Made by a program: the position numbers and the translations under genes. Of a DNA stretch of 64,000 nt, positions 24,572 to 36,817 are shown one piece after another. A model generated the notes under the pieces. It did no database searches and was not told the origin of the DNA. It saw only the letters and a list, made by a program, of their open reading frames with translations. Numbering within the stretch: position 1 is the first letter of the stretch; each line of letters starts with the position of its first letter. Origin of the DNA: Cycas panzhihuaensis (Eukaryota; Cycadophyta). The stretch is from positions 114,273,741 to 114,337,740 of the forward strand of contig CM041465.1 of the NCBI GenBank assembly GCA_023213395.1, in the 5' to 3' direction.

Positions 24572-27500
24572 TAGAATCGCACCTCTGGGGGGTAACCACA
24601 TTTGGTTAGGATCAAGTCAACAAATGAAGAGGTCCTAAAGAAAAGATCTATTTGGCAAGTGAAGGAGATCACCCACAAAGGGCATCTGTGCATCAGAAAG
24701 TAGGTTTAGGACCCGCAACTGGCGCACAAACTCCCTTCGAGGTAACTCTACCCCAATTAAGAGGGTGGAAGAGACAGGGGATATCCTCAGGTTCTCGAGT
24801 AACCTCGAAAGATGGGCCCTCTCACCCTTGGATGGTCAAAGGAGGGAGGAGAAGATGAGCGAGAGGATGGCTCCTCGTATAGAATAGGGGGTGTAAGAGA
24901 AGTGGGCCTAAGCAAGTAGCAAGGGTGATGCGCACTCATAGTGGAATCTCAAGGTGACCAATCTACGAGTGTGGGACCAACCTAAAGGTTGCGCTAAGGT
25001 TGCCTAGCTATAATAAGTATGACAGAGATCAAAAAAGGAAGTGGCCTAGAAGGAGGATTGTCCTTAGGGAACTATGCCTAAGATGACCTTAAGGAAATAA
25101 AATGATAGTGGAGAGAGTTACAACTCTTTTGCATGTGAGTGGCTATGCAATGTAGGTGATAATGAGGTTGTGAATTTGGTGTTATATTCTTGTACAAAAA
25201 AGGGGTTCTTTCTGGGAAGAAGGAAAGGAACAATCATAAATAGAAAATAAAACACTCATTTGCTCACTCATACATGTCCTCACTCTCCTTAATTTTCAAA
25301 TGTAAAAGGGGTGAGGAACTAGCAAAGTAATCATAAGTGATACAAGGTGCATGCAAGGAATGTAAGCCTAAGAATAATGTGTAACAAATAAGTATGTGAT
25401 GAGTATGACCCCTATCTAGTGCACTTTTCAAATAGGCAAGCAAACTAAGTGTGTGCAGGTAATGTATGTAAGCTTTCTTTCTTTTCTCTTTTCCTTCATA
25501 TGTGATGCATGTGGATGAACAAAACAAAGCAAGAGGAGTAGGATAAAAAAGGAGTGAGGAGCGTACCCGAAAAACTGTGCGATTAGAGGAGCACTATCCC
25601 CTTTATCGTGTTCACCTTCCTCTTACTATTCCCGAATGTGAGCCCACAAATGAGAGTAGGGGGGCTTCCTTTCCTTCCCCAAATTGAAAGAAAGAATGGA
25701 AAGAAAAATTAAGAAAGCTATGCAAAAGACTCAAGTGAAATACTTAGAAGGAAGACAAGGTTATACCTAGGTGGAAGCATCTTTCTCCTTCTCTACGTGT
25801 GGCAAAAGGGGAACCTACAACCAAGTAAAGTTCGCCCTTCCCACGAGGTTACTAGGACATAAGGTGTATATGTATATGCAACATATAAAATAACACAATG
25901 CAAGTTATCTTAACCAAAAGAAACTTTTGTATCTAAAATCAACTTTTAACTTTCTTTCATGCAAAAAAGACAAGAAAGAGGAAGGGGGTGGTTAGCCTCA
26001 AAATGGCTAACCCTCGAAGACTACAACTCTCCACGCTACCTAAGCACAAATATAATAGGCAAAGATGGTGTAACAAAAGCTTGATGTGTGAGTAACAGGT
26101 TGTAGCAAAGCTATAAATGTTTTCAATGTTGCAAAAGTTGTGAAGTGCAACTTTTGCAACCTCCAACTAACCTAACACCAAATGATGGGCAGGGTTTGAT
26201 TCATAGCTGCGATTTTTACTCATGTAAGGTCTGCAAAGCTGAGAGCAAGCGTAGTAATAGGATACGTACACTACTACCAGCGATGACCCATCTTCCAGAA
26301 TCCCTTTGAAAACCCAAGGGAAGCACAGAGGAGAATGCAGAAGGGGGACAAGGGGGCTGCCCTTAAGGAGAAGGCTCACTAGGTACAGAACCTACCTTTA
26401 CTCCTTTCACTCTCCCTTTTTGACCTCTTCCTCACTGCCTCCTTGAAGAAATTGGGGAAGAGCTAGAAGGAATGATGAGTAGACAAGGAAAATGAGGGTT
26501 TACCTCCTATGTGTAGTAAGAGAACTGGGAGAAATGGGTGTTATGCAAGATATTCAAACCACTTCTCAACAGTTTGAAGGAAGCAAAATAAAATAGAGGG
26601 GAAGGAATACTTGTTGTAGGTAGATAAGAGATAGATCTACCTGATAAAAGAGGAAAGAAGGCCAACCCTACAGGGTTTATAGGTGAAACCCTATAGAGGC
26701 TACAATCTGAAGATGAGACTGGACTAAAGAGGGATATTTGTGCTTGGTGGCAAGCTTGTAGCATGTCCTTCCTTGAGGCAGCCTTGTTACAGACCTACTG
26801 CTATGGATTTGGAGCTACAGAGGGATGATCTTAGGCTAGAAGGTATAATATGTCAACTATTTACAGGTCATATCTGTAGGAAGCTGTGAAGAATGAGTGA
26901 GAGAGAGAGTTTTTTTTAGAGTGGAAGAGGAAGAAATGAGGGTATTTTAGGTTTTTAAACCCAACCTTAGGTCAATCGAGTGAACAGGGTTCAGCTTGGG
27001 TCGGGAATACATCTCTGCCACATGGTAATTTCATAATAAATGCAAAATTAGCCACAACAGGTTTAAAAAAAGAAAATATAACAGTCGCCTTGCGATAAAC
27101 TCTGTGGTACCATGAAGTTTGCAACGGTATTGTAGTAGTGCAACATAAACATAACAAGAGGAAGTTTGGAAGCTTAGAAAAAAAGGGGGATGCTTCAGGC
27201 CAAAGGGGCATGACACTCTGTCTAGGTGGCAGCAGACAATCATGGTACCTAAGAAACCTATGATAGGCGAAATATCAAAGGCAAGAAGCTCCCAAAAAAG
27301 TTAATAAACTCATGAAGAAACACCAACCATGCCTAGGAAAGGTGCTTAGAGGTTTGAATGTGTCATTGGAGATGTGATCAGGCTACAGGAGCCAATTGGT
27401 GCTTGGGACAATGCGAAGACATTGAGGAGGGTCATGGAGTGCCATGGGATGCATATCCCTAGATAGTCATAGGATAAACTGGTGTAATGAAACATGATCA

Positions 27501-27663
27501 AGTAGGAGATGCATAATGATCACTCAATGAACCAAATAGTCATGTAATGTAAATGAAATACTACAATCCACCTCTAGTAGAATTAATGGAGGTGAGGGAT
27601 AGAGGCATACCTGCACTTACCTGAGTCAACTCATCTATGTCCATTCCTGGTAGCTAGGAAACA
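24572..27663 (-). repeat. 5' LTR of element B, about 3.1 kb
   Basis: The inner end is TAGAATCGC, a decayed TGGACGCGC; the outer end is AGGAAACA, matching A. It is longer than A's LTR by almost 400 bases. It holds a short GA run (about 26898-26911) and no coding ORF that I can support. Confidence 0.8.
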
Positions 27664-27764
27664 ATAGCCTCTATTTTAGAATTATCCATGACAACTACCC
27701 TTCCCTCATAAAATTAACATCCCTATTTTTTATCTAGAGTTAAATAAGTACAATGCAAGGAGTT

Positions 27765-28025
27765 AGATTAGCAAGTTAGAATCATATTTCCAACTCCACC
27801 CTTATCGATTGATGACTACCTTACCTTTGTATCCATCCATCTTAATGGGCAAGCTCATCATTGGTTTCAATAATGTTAGAGGGAATAGCCTACAAATTAA
27901 TCTTGGGATTAGTTTTGCAAAAGCTTCTTTGAGTAGTATAAGGACATGTGGAACCAAAACTATTTTAGCCAACTCACTCAACTGAAACAGCTGTTGAAGA
28001 TAGCCTAACAAGCGAGAGGAGAAAT
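27765..28025 (+). pseudogene. Element L: Ty3-gypsy gag fragment
   Basis: A plus-strand reading with several stops resembles the gag core of chromovirus-type elements: SIHLNGQAHHWFQ, then CKSFFE.YKDMWNQNYFSQLTQLKQ. Only about 85 codons survive, between the outer LTR edge of B and the broken end of J. No start, LTR or partner fragment was found. Confidence 0.5.
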
Positions 28026-28029
28026 ACAT

Positions 28030-28941
28030 GAGGGAGGAAGCTCATAAGTGATAACCTTAACTTGTCCTTCATGGACAAATTTGAGTTGCCCCCATCATGA
28101 GGAGGAGGCAAGTCCCATTTGGTTGAGCCATGGTTGACCTAATAAGAGGTTATAACTAATGTTGATGTCAAGAACAATTACATCCACCTATGCAGTCTTA
28201 CCCTCTAGGATGAACAGGAGGGTCAACATCCCTAAGGGGGACTTCTCACTCTCGGCATACCCCTATAATTTCCAAGGAATAGGGTTGGAAGCCTTTATAC
28301 CTAGCTTCTCTATCATTTACACAGGCATAGCATTAATCAAGGAACCATTGTCTATGGCAAAACTCTTCATGGTAAAATCAAGAGTATCAATGGTGATGGT
28401 GAATGGGTAGTACCAATAACATTCCTATTGACTAAGGGATGGGAGGTGTCGAGGGTCAAACGAGATGGTGGGAGATCCATGAGAGGCAGTGCCTATAGTG
28501 TGGACAAGAGCATCTCATTGACTAAGAGCTTCTAGAAGAAGAGTGTGCTACATAGAGCAACTCTATAAGACATCTATCATGGAGATATTTTACAAAAATT
28601 AAGTGCAAATTTTCAATAATAGAGGTGGTCTTCCTCTTCTCTATAGGTTGGGGAAGTGCCCTCTTTAAAATCATAATGCCTAGGGTGCACATGAACAGTC
28701 TTTGTGGCTATAGGAATCTTCATTTAGAGAGCATATGTAGGGGTTATTGAGAAGAGGAGCTTCCTCAACTTCTTTACCAACTTGAGATCATATGACTGGG
28801 CACATGAGGATGGTCTTAAGTAATTAGATGGACTTCCTATCCTTATTCTTAGAATGAGAAGAGGAAGGATGCTAAGTTGTAGGGATGGAATAAGGGGAGG
28901 CATTGGTAGAAGCCTTTCCCTTCTCCTAATCTGAGGAAGGA
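28030..28941 (-). pseudogene. Element J, left part: gag end and protease
   Basis: Collinear with about 5640-6450 of element A. The protease active site reads DNGSLINAMPV (near 28325-28360), with a stop two codons later. The right edge, AAGGA at 28937-28941, is the target duplication of element H. The reading continues at 52260 on the far side of the nest. The left edge, at about 28030, is a truncation inside the protease. Confidence 0.78.
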
Positions 28942-29187
28942 TGTTACGAACCTATTCCATAACTTGAGGATGAGGCCAAATATTGAATACACCAGAAATC
29001 TTTAAAACAGATTTATAGTCAATAGACCAATTAATTTGGTTGATAAAAGATAAGTGATATCCCATAATACAATTGAGGCCATATTTATATGCGTATAATA
29101 GGCCCCTTCACATAAATGTTACAACTTTTCAAGAATACCTCTTTGAAAATAATTTAATTAATTAACTTATTAAGGAGGTTCATAATA
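28942..29187 (-). repeat. 3' LTR of element H, 246 bp
   Basis: Starts TGTTACGAACC and ends TTCATAATA (CA changed to TA). A purine tract (minus-strand CTTAAGAAGGAGGAAT, 29188-29203) abuts the inner end, as expected for the polypurine primer. About 90% alike by eye to 32974-33217. Confidence 0.8.
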
Positions 29188-29579
29188 ATTCCTCCTTCTT
29201 AAGATGTTTTACCTATGAAACATAGTCAAACAATTGTAATCCTTAAAACAAGTGTTATCCTTCCTTGAATCAATGCCCATTAGGAAATTAGTCATATGTT
29301 ACAGGAATTTATTAGAAGATTCTTCTAATTAAAAACCTCAGTGACCTTTTTTATGTTTTTGGGATGCTTTACATATATCAACTCTTTTAGTTGTCGATTT
29401 AATTTATTCTTAGAACATGAAAATTTGAGCTTTGTACTTTGTGGATGCTTCTTAATTTCTTCATCCATATTCTTTCATGATAAAACTATAGTTTTGCTTG
29501 GTCATTTTCCTAACAATGTGATGGTTCTTCCTTCTTTTTAAATCATATGAATTATTCATCAATATTTATTTTGAAGGTT

Positions 29580-29865
29580 CTAAGTATACTAAGCCATTAA
29601 CTACCCAAAACAATATGTACATCTCTAACATCCATGACATAAAAATCTTCTACAATGATGGTGATACTTATTACAAGATTAAGGTTCATCATCATGCCTT
29701 GACCATATTACTTATTTGCCTCTAATAGTTACCTAAAAATAGGGGGGTCCTTAATGGGAATAACCTTAGTTACTGATTATAGTTTCGATCAATGAAATTA
29801 TGAGTGCTACCTAAATCTATCAAGATTATAACAACTTGATTTTTAATAGATCCTTGCAGTTTTAA
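29580..29865 (-). pseudogene. Protease of element H
   Basis: The minus-strand reading contains GSIKNQVVIILID followed by LGSTHNFID, the aspartic protease signature of chromovirus-type gypsy elements; the Ser of the usual DSGST is Leu here. The second protease box reads DVHIVLGS.WLS near 29610. Four or more stops. After it only about 390 bases remain before the polypurine tract, so the enzymes that normally follow are deleted. Confidence 0.7.
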
Positions 29866-29969
29866 TATATTTGATTAATTAAAGTTGCTCATAAATGATA
29901 ATGACATTTTCAAGTTATTGACCTTAAGATTACAATATCTTTCCTAAAGTTCATATTGATGACAATTTC

Positions 29970-31245
29970 CTTGATTATTTTCTAACCCTAGTTCTTTTTC
30001 ATCAATATTATTATTAGGTAGTAATCTAATTATATATAAATAGTTTCTTTGACATTTTTACCTAGGTCCTCACTTCTCTTCACATCTAAAACATAGATCT
30101 TTTCTTCTTAACTCTTCTTGTTCTATTCTTGGTTTTTGAATAATTAGTTTTGCAAGTCGATTTAAATTGATTGATAATGGTTTATGTTGAGTATTTGATA
30201 ATGGTTTATATCGAATAGATAGAGTGTTAGATATGTTGAACACTTTGCAAGTGTTACATGGGTATAGGTGTTACACTTGATCCCCTTTGTGGGGGTCTAA
30301 GGGCCTGTTATAGGGCCCCTGGTTGGGGGGTCTGCGGGGCCAACGGCCCCTCAGGTGAGGGTTTAGGGGTGGGAGGTCTTGAGAAAAACTTTTTGGTGTC
30401 TTATGCGGGTCTTTTATCAGCCCACAGTTAATGGTCATTGTATTGTAAAACTGTAAGGTGGTATCTTGTAATGTTGTGTCTATATATTCTTATTCAATGG
30501 CACATGTAATATATAATGGTCACGGATGAGTCGAGAAGAAAAGTTGGGGTTTATTCATCTATGTAATTCCTTAGCTATTGCTTAGATTAATAAAAGGTCT
30601 ATGCTTAGACCTGAATCTCCTAGTGTTCTTTGTTAAGTGCTTGATTTACTTATGTTATTTATTCTTCGCATGGTTTAGAGTTTTGTTATCACATTACTTC
30701 TGCAGTTATATTTTCTCTTCATAGAGGAATATAGGAATTTGTATTAGATTTATATAAGACATTAATCATATATTCATGTATTCAGGTTAATTATATTACC
30801 TTGTTAAGGTATTTTGGTTCTTAGCTTTAACATCAACTTGGATCTATGTTATCAGGACATTTATATATAACTGAATAAGTTGATTAGTCAGGATGTCTTC
30901 TAACACATAGCTAAACTTTGTGAAGGTTACATTATATTCTTCTACATAACCTATTTATTTTAATCTTTGTAACTCATAATAGTAATCAGGGTTAGTTACT
31001 TAGTTACTATTTTAAATTACTTAATAAATAAATGGATGAACTCTTTCCAGGTTGGTAATTAATTTCAAAATAAAGTATGTTTAAGACACTGCCACCATTC
31101 ATATGCTATTCTATCTATATGTAGGGTGGCTAAAGGAACTTATTCCATTGGTTCAATTCCTACCAAATGAAAGTAATTTTCCATTTGTTGGATCCATACT
31201 TTTTGTTCATATAATTTCTACTCAATATTAAAGCATTACATTATA
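29970..31245 (-). pseudogene. gag of element H, split by a solo LTR
   Basis: The right part (30727-31245) reads WIQQMENYFHLVGIEPME, IDRIAYEWWQCLKH and LPTWKEFIHLFIK, a typical gypsy gag core. The left part (29970-30219) carries the zinc knuckle RKDLCFRCEEK with a degraded second half (near 30050-30100). The two parts are separated by a 497-bp LTR with a TAGAG duplication. Numerous stops. Confidence 0.72.
30225..30721 (+). repeat. Solo LTR (copia-like), 497 bp, inside H gag
   Basis: It begins TGTTAGATATG and ends TCTCTTCA, with perfect 5-bp duplications TAGAG at 30220-30224 and 30722-30726. The flanking gag reading of H resumes on both sides. It contains a GC-rich block (30285-30385), a TATA-like TCTATATATTC (near 30480) and an AATAAA (near 30587), giving plus orientation. 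No internal region, so it is a recombination product. Confidence 0.8.
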
Positions 31246-32959
31246 AATGTTTCTAATTTTTTATTTTTCTATACTTGTATACTTTGTAGGAAGTTAAAAT
31301 ATGCCTAAAATCCCACTATCTTCTATTTATCAGGGGTTAGATTTTGGTACTCATTAAGATATTTTCTGATAGCCTTGTTTTCAATATTAATTGGAGATAT
31401 CTAAGGACCTAAATGATTTTTTATAGTGCAATTTATGATATGTGATTAACAACTCATTACTTCATCTTTAGAATCTAGAACAATTATATCCTCTTTTTTT
31501 ATTATTATTGTGATTGTCAATTTATTCAAAATCTGATGTAAAGTATGATTAAAAGAGTGTTTAATGTTTGAACTGCTTTATGCACTATTTAGGTAATAAG
31601 TTTGATAATATCGTTTTGGATGGTGTTGTCTACCATCTCTTTAGTGTTCATCATTTTAATAATTATATATGTGTGATTACATTGATTTCCTTCTGTAACT
31701 ATGTGTTAATCTACCAGACTTTATAAGTTGATAATATGGCTCCCTCCTTAGAATGTATAAAATCTTGTAATTTGTTATAATAGAGTCTTAGTTAGCTAGA
31801 ATCTAAAAACTAATACCTTTGCATATTATTAGCTCATATCTTTTAACTTGAATTGCTTGATGTGTGAAGATAATGATGATGTGCCCTATCTTTTAAAGGA
31901 TTATATGTATAAGTTAGGAGAATAATTTAACTATTAAAGAGTATGTGTGATAAGTTTGAATGGATTATGAGATATAAATATAAATATTAAGTTTGACCTT
32001 TAAACGAGGTGATGAATAGATTTAAAATTTTAACTTTTTATTTGAATGAGTCAATAATATATATAATATATAAATGGGTTATATAAGATTATTATCTATA
32101 GGTTTAAAAAAAGTAACCATATAAATAAGTGAAACTATATAAAAATGTGTTATGCAATATTGTTATACTCTTAAAGTAATAAGTATATTAATATTAGGTG
32201 ATTTACATGTGGTGTACTACATATATATTTTAACTAAGGATAATAAATATATTTGTAATTTGATATATGATATATGGTATGCAATATAGTTGGTAGTTTT
32301 TTATGGATTTAATACAATACATATTATTAATAATAGTAAAGATGTAATAAAATCAGGGCATGACTATATATATAATAAAGGATGAAATGACAGAAGGATA
32401 GATGATGAACAAATGACAGAGCAACATAGGAATGACATGATTGAAGCAAGACAAAATGGGATAGAATGAGCATGGAACTGAATAGGGATGGAACAAGGAT
32501 AGAATAAGGAAAAGAATAGAATGAGGACGAAACAAGATAGAAGATTATTACAGATATATGATAGCTAAAAATAGTGGATGCAAATGGATGATAGATAATC
32601 ATATAAAGCAATGATAGAAATGGAAGAGGCGCAATAAGGATGGAAGACACATACACAAAAGAATGGGATAGATGATGCAGGGTTGATGAATGATAGAAAA
32701 TACATTAGGGCACGCAGGAGATTGATGTAGCAAAAGACCAAGTGAGAATAGATTAGAATAGTCTAGAAAAGTGGTATTAAAGTAATATAAAATAATGTAA
32801 GTAATATATGTTACCACTACCCATAATACTTCTCATAGTATCACACCAAAAATGGATCATTTTACCACTTGTGCATCCTATCAATAGCCTATAGGTTAGA
32901 TTTATGGTGGATAGAAGTAAATTATGAGGTTGTGATATGATGGCAAAGCCTAAGAGAGT

Positions 32960-32971
32960 GCTCTAATACCA
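32960..32971 (-). promoter_or_regulatory. Primer binding site of element H
   Basis: On the minus strand TGGTATTAGAGC, the tRNA-iMet-type site with one C-to-T change, two bases inside the LTR at 32974. Confidence 0.8.
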
Positions 32972-32973
32972 AT

Positions 32974-33217
32974 TGTTATGGACCTATTCCATAACTTGAG
33001 GAGGAGGCCAAATATTAAATACACTAGAGAGCTTTGAAAGAGATTTATAGTCAATAGACCAATTGATTTAATTGATAAAAAGTAAGTGATGTCCCACAAT
33101 ACAATTGAGGCCATATTTATATGTGCATAATAGGCCCCTTCACATAAAGGTTATAACTTTTTAAGAATACCCCTTTGAAAATAATTTAATTAATTAACTT
33201 ATTAAAGAGGTTCATAA
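32974..33217 (-). repeat. 5' LTR of element H (tip displaced to 52253-52254)
   Basis: Starts TGTTATGGACC and runs to TTCATAA, where the TRIM/E nest interrupts it. The terminal CATAA is duplicated at 52248-52252, followed by the missing CA and the AAGGA duplication of H. Confidence 0.78.
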
Positions 33218-33529
33218 TGAAAGAGGTTAATGTATCAAGGTCATTTGTGTATATTAATTATGTAACCTTAGGATATATTATTAGCATTAGTCTCTTAATA
33301 AAATATACTTTATGTGCATTTAGATATAATTTCGGGTTCATGTCATTAGGTGGGAAAATCCTAACCCTAATGTTCACCCTTAATAATAAAAGATAAAATC
33401 TCAAGGAGGGAGTCACTATTCATTCTCACCTCCAAGCTTGCTCTCATATCTTGTTTCATCTTCTTTTTCATTCTCCATTGCCATTATGTGCATGTGAGTG
33501 ATTTATCTCCTAGATCCATCCTTCCTTCA
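33218..33529 (+). repeat. 5' LTR of element E, 312 bp
   Basis: TGAAAGAGG to CCTTCCTTCA, two bases before the primer site. It abuts the H LTR tip CATAA without a spacer. Confidence 0.9.
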
Positions 33530-33531
33530 TG

Positions 33532-33543
33532 TGGTATTAGAGC
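33532..33543 (+). promoter_or_regulatory. Primer binding site of element E
   Basis: TGGTATTAGAGC, tRNA-iMet type with one C-to-T change from TGGTATCAGAGC. Confidence 0.85.
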
Positions 33544-35533
33544 TAGAAGGAGATCTATTCACTCCATTCCACTTGCATGGAGTCATTTTGCCTCTTCTTC
33601 ACTTTCAACGTGAAGTATTGAGAGTGCATTCCTTAATTTTTTAACATTTTGAGAGCATAAAATTATAGTATTTTGCATGTTGATGCTTTATACATGTGTA
33701 CAAAAATTTAGAGGTGAAGAATACAGGTTTTTGAAGCCGTTAAGCTGCTAGAATAGCCCCGGAAGCATTAAAGGCCCAAATTTTTATAAAAATGTAACCA
33801 TATCAGAATTTGATGAAATTTGGCATGCAAGGTTAAATTCACTAGAGGATCATTTTTGTCTTCTGGTGAAACTTCAGATTCAGCCTGAAACAATGAGTTT
33901 TGGCTATGGTAAAAAGGGTAAATTTTGTGGATAAGTAATTTAAAGCACTTTTCCTAATGAAATTCTTCAATTATAAGTTGAAGATATAAAAGTTTTATTA
34001 AGGGATCTGGTATATTTATGTCTTAAGATCAATTTAAGATAAATATCATCAAATTTCATTCATTGGTTAGTGAGATCTATGCAGTTTTCTCGCGGTTACT
34101 GATTTTGCCTACGCAACCCCACAAAGGACCTTACAAGGGCATTTCGGGCAATTTTTTGGAAGATTTTACAGATGGTGTAGAAGGGAAATTAATGTACATG
34201 TCAAAAGTAACTTTTCACATATTGAAGTCCATATTCTGAGACAGTTAATCTGGCATGATTCTACTTTGGTGCTTTTTTAGGCAGAAAAATTTTTATACCT
34301 TTTCTGAAATCTGACTTCACAAATGTATCAGAAATGACATTCTGAACACTTTTTCCTTCTATCATAAATTTAGATTTTATCATTTAGGCCTTCATATTTG
34401 TAATTTCTAAAAATTTACCTATTTATCATTATTTGTAAATTTTGTGAAAAAATCACAAAATAGGGAAAAATAGCATGCATATGGATTTAGAAAAATTATC
34501 ATTTTAGCGGCAAGTTGATCCACTTTTTAGCCCATTGTGGCTTTTGTATCAAAACTTCTAAAATCATATTTAGAAACATTATACTAAAGCAAGGGAAACC
34601 TTAGATCGGAAGCAACATCTGGTTCCCCTGCTAAATCTAGTATGCTTTTCTATTTGCACACATAGCATAAAGCATCACAAAAGCAGCAACAACAATAAAG
34701 CATCATAAAAGCAATAACAATAATAAAGCATCACAAAAGCAACAACAACAATAAAGCAAGCACGAAAAGTAAGCAAGCATATTTGGCAAGTTTCTATTTC
34801 AGTTTTCAGTTATACAGAAATATCTTACACTATTCCTAAAAGGAATCTCATTCGCATGATCTATACCACCAGTTCTTGACTTGTACACACACTCGCCTTG
34901 GTTAAAATAGATGAAGGTTGGCCAAAGTCTAGGGCGTAAGGGAGGTGTGAGTCTTATACTGGGTCTGGTCTTAACCAGAATAGTGGTGTAGGGATAGGTT
35001 AGCCATACCTATAGCCTCTGATCAAGGATAATCCTGATAACCACCTGAGAAAACTGAAAACCTTAATGTAAGATTAAAATTAACCCAGTCCAATATCCGT
35101 CATAGCCGTGGGATATGCAGTACTGTTTGACTCTTCGGAGGAGGTATATAGCTGCTCATTGGTGAACTGGGTGAGGACTGGGAGTACCTGGGCTCCACTG
35201 TGACTTGGATTTCATCACTAAGTACATATGCGAGTATTGCGGGTGAAGGCCCTAATCGTATACTAGAAGCCTTAGGCATCAAAACCTCACCTACATTGGA
35301 CATAAGTGAGAGGTTAGTGGCATGACACATTACAACTCTTTGCCAGCTCTACATTAGGCCTTATTCTTGCATCACTACTTATATATATATTTTTTTAATT
35401 GTTGAAAAATAGTTACTCATTGCTTGTTTCTCATCATAACAATCATTTCTACATCCCTGTTACGCTAGGTGTACTAGCCACATGTGTAAGTGGTATATAC
35501 TTCTATCATCTCTTCTACTTCTTCATCATAACC
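33544..35533 (+). other. 5' leader of element E
   Basis: About 2 kb without a supported ORF before the gag ATG at 35534; long for a copia leader. It includes a triple 28-bp repeat (34669-34752). I see no inserted element or splice pattern that I can support. Confidence 0.5.
34669..34752 (+). repeat. Three tandem 28-bp CAA-rich units in E leader
   Basis: Units at 34669-34696, 34697-34724 and 34725-34752 start AAAGCATCA and end in CAACAACAAT or a decayed form. Units 1 and 3 differ by one base; unit 2 carries several C-to-T changes. Confidence 0.85.
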
Positions 35534-36500
35534 ATGTCATCTCAATTCAAGCAAAATGTTAACTGCATATTGAAAGACAAAGAAAATTGGGATATATAAT
35601 ACACTGGAATTAAAATTATTGCAAAGTATGAAGGCCTTTAGAGAGCCCACTTGCAGTCTACACCCAGCACACTAGCAACATCTACAACAACTGCTTCTAG
35701 TGGATCCACCCCAACAGCTCCTACAAATGCTGCAGCTAAACTACAATGGGAGATAAATGATGAAAAGATTCGTGCAGGAATTTTGTTGGTCATTGATCAC
35801 TCCTTGCACAATTTGATAAACAAAGAGGAACATGATACAACCTGGAAGGTCCTAGAAGTTCTTAGAAAGAACTTTGATACAAAGTCAGATTTAGAATTTG
35901 TTCATCTTGTTTTAAAAATGAACAAATTAAAAATGTAGAAGGGAGGAGCTCATGAGATAATAAATCTTGTTCAACCAATCAAACAGGCAATTAACAACGA
36001 CTTTAAGACTCAATGTATCACTTGGGCATTTTTGATCCAGTCATGTTTACATGTCCCTGATTATAAAAACTTGCTTAGAAGTCTTTAATCTAGTGGAACA
36101 TTAAAGACACTCAACTTCAAAGCACTTGCTGAGAAGTTTATAGAATTTGATAAGACCTTTGATACAAACTTTGTAACCTCTGACTGTCTTCCAGATGTAG
36201 CCTTTAAGGTAGAAGAAGAAGTTTGCTACACAAAAAATCAAGGTCCCTCTCATAGTAGAGGAAATAACCAAGCAAAAGGAAGAGGAAGAAATATGGGAAA
36301 TCATCCACAAGGTCAATCAAACCTTCAATCACAACCTCAATAGTTTCAAGGCCAATGACTACCTCAACAAAGAGCAAGACAGTCAGGCCAAACCAGTACT
36401 TCTTCAAGGACTGGTAATCAAACCATTATGTGTGATCGGTGTAACCATAAAGGACACTTAGCAAAAGATTACAGAACTGCCACTTTTAAGTTGGCCATGT
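35534..36500 (+). pseudogene. gag of element E
   Basis: ATG at 35534 opens MSSQFKQNVNCILKDKENWD, the usual copia gag start; a stop follows where Trp is expected (TAA at 35597-35599). The core continues through KLQWEINDEKIRAGILLVIDHSL and TWKVLEVLRKNFDTKSDLE (open piece 35651-35938), then KFIEFDKTFD. The zinc knuckle CDRCNHKGHLAKDY (near 36431-36472) has Tyr in place of the last Cys. At least six in-frame stops, mostly TAG/TAA/TGA at likely Gln or Trp codons. Confidence 0.8.
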
Positions 36501-36817
36501 TCCAACCAAAACATGGAGCTCACAGTGTTGAAGAAACTTGTGAAGAATCCTTTAGTGGTGCAGGTTTTGTACAAGAACACGTTCAAAGAATTGAGAGATC
36601 TTCAGCATCAAATGCCATTGACCAACCAAAGATATACTTTGAAGCTCAGTGTAGATATATCACTTGTGAATTCCCTTCACCAATGCCAAGCCCTATTGGA
36701 ATTGCCAATAGTGTGGCTTCAATCGATGGACAGTGGATCATGGACACAGGAGCAACTCAACATATGACATGCAATCGTAGTCTATATCAAACATTTGACT
36801 CAAATGTTCATGGAGTT
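36501..36817 (+). pseudogene. Protease of element E, first part
   Basis: The active-site motif WIMDTGATQHMTCN (36732-36773) is the copia protease. It follows directly on gag in an open frame (36428-36823). It is cut at 36817 by element F; the last five bases, GAGTT, are the target duplication of F. The reading resumes at 47858. Confidence 0.85.

Larger units (their letters stand above)
19545..27663 (-). mobile_element. Element B: Tat/Ogre-type Ty3-gypsy element, truncated in RT
   Basis: A second copy of the element A family, same strand, with LTR, primer site, gag, protease, linker and the first part of RT. It stops abruptly at 19545, just after the RT palm; RNase H, integrase, tail and 3' LTR are missing. 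No short repeat marks the break, so deletion or rearrangement is more likely than a clean insertion edge. Decay is heavier than in A. Confidence 0.85.

Noticed and set aside
30225-30905. A longer LTR from TGTTAGA to TCTAACA
   Set aside because: The inverted ends look good, but H's gag reading already resumes before 30905 and the flanks do not match. The shorter call ending at 30721 has perfect TAGAG duplications.
32327-32817. Overlapping minus-strand ORFs rich in Leu, Ile, Tyr and Ser between H gag and its 5' LTR
   Set aside because: They come from a simple purine-rich plus strand with repeated GGAT and ATAG words. Membrane-like composition is a by-product of that bias.
34810-35400. A host gene or second element inside the leader of E
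   Set aside because: The base composition is a little richer and there is a 76-codon minus-strand ORF, but no domain, splice pattern or terminal repeats.
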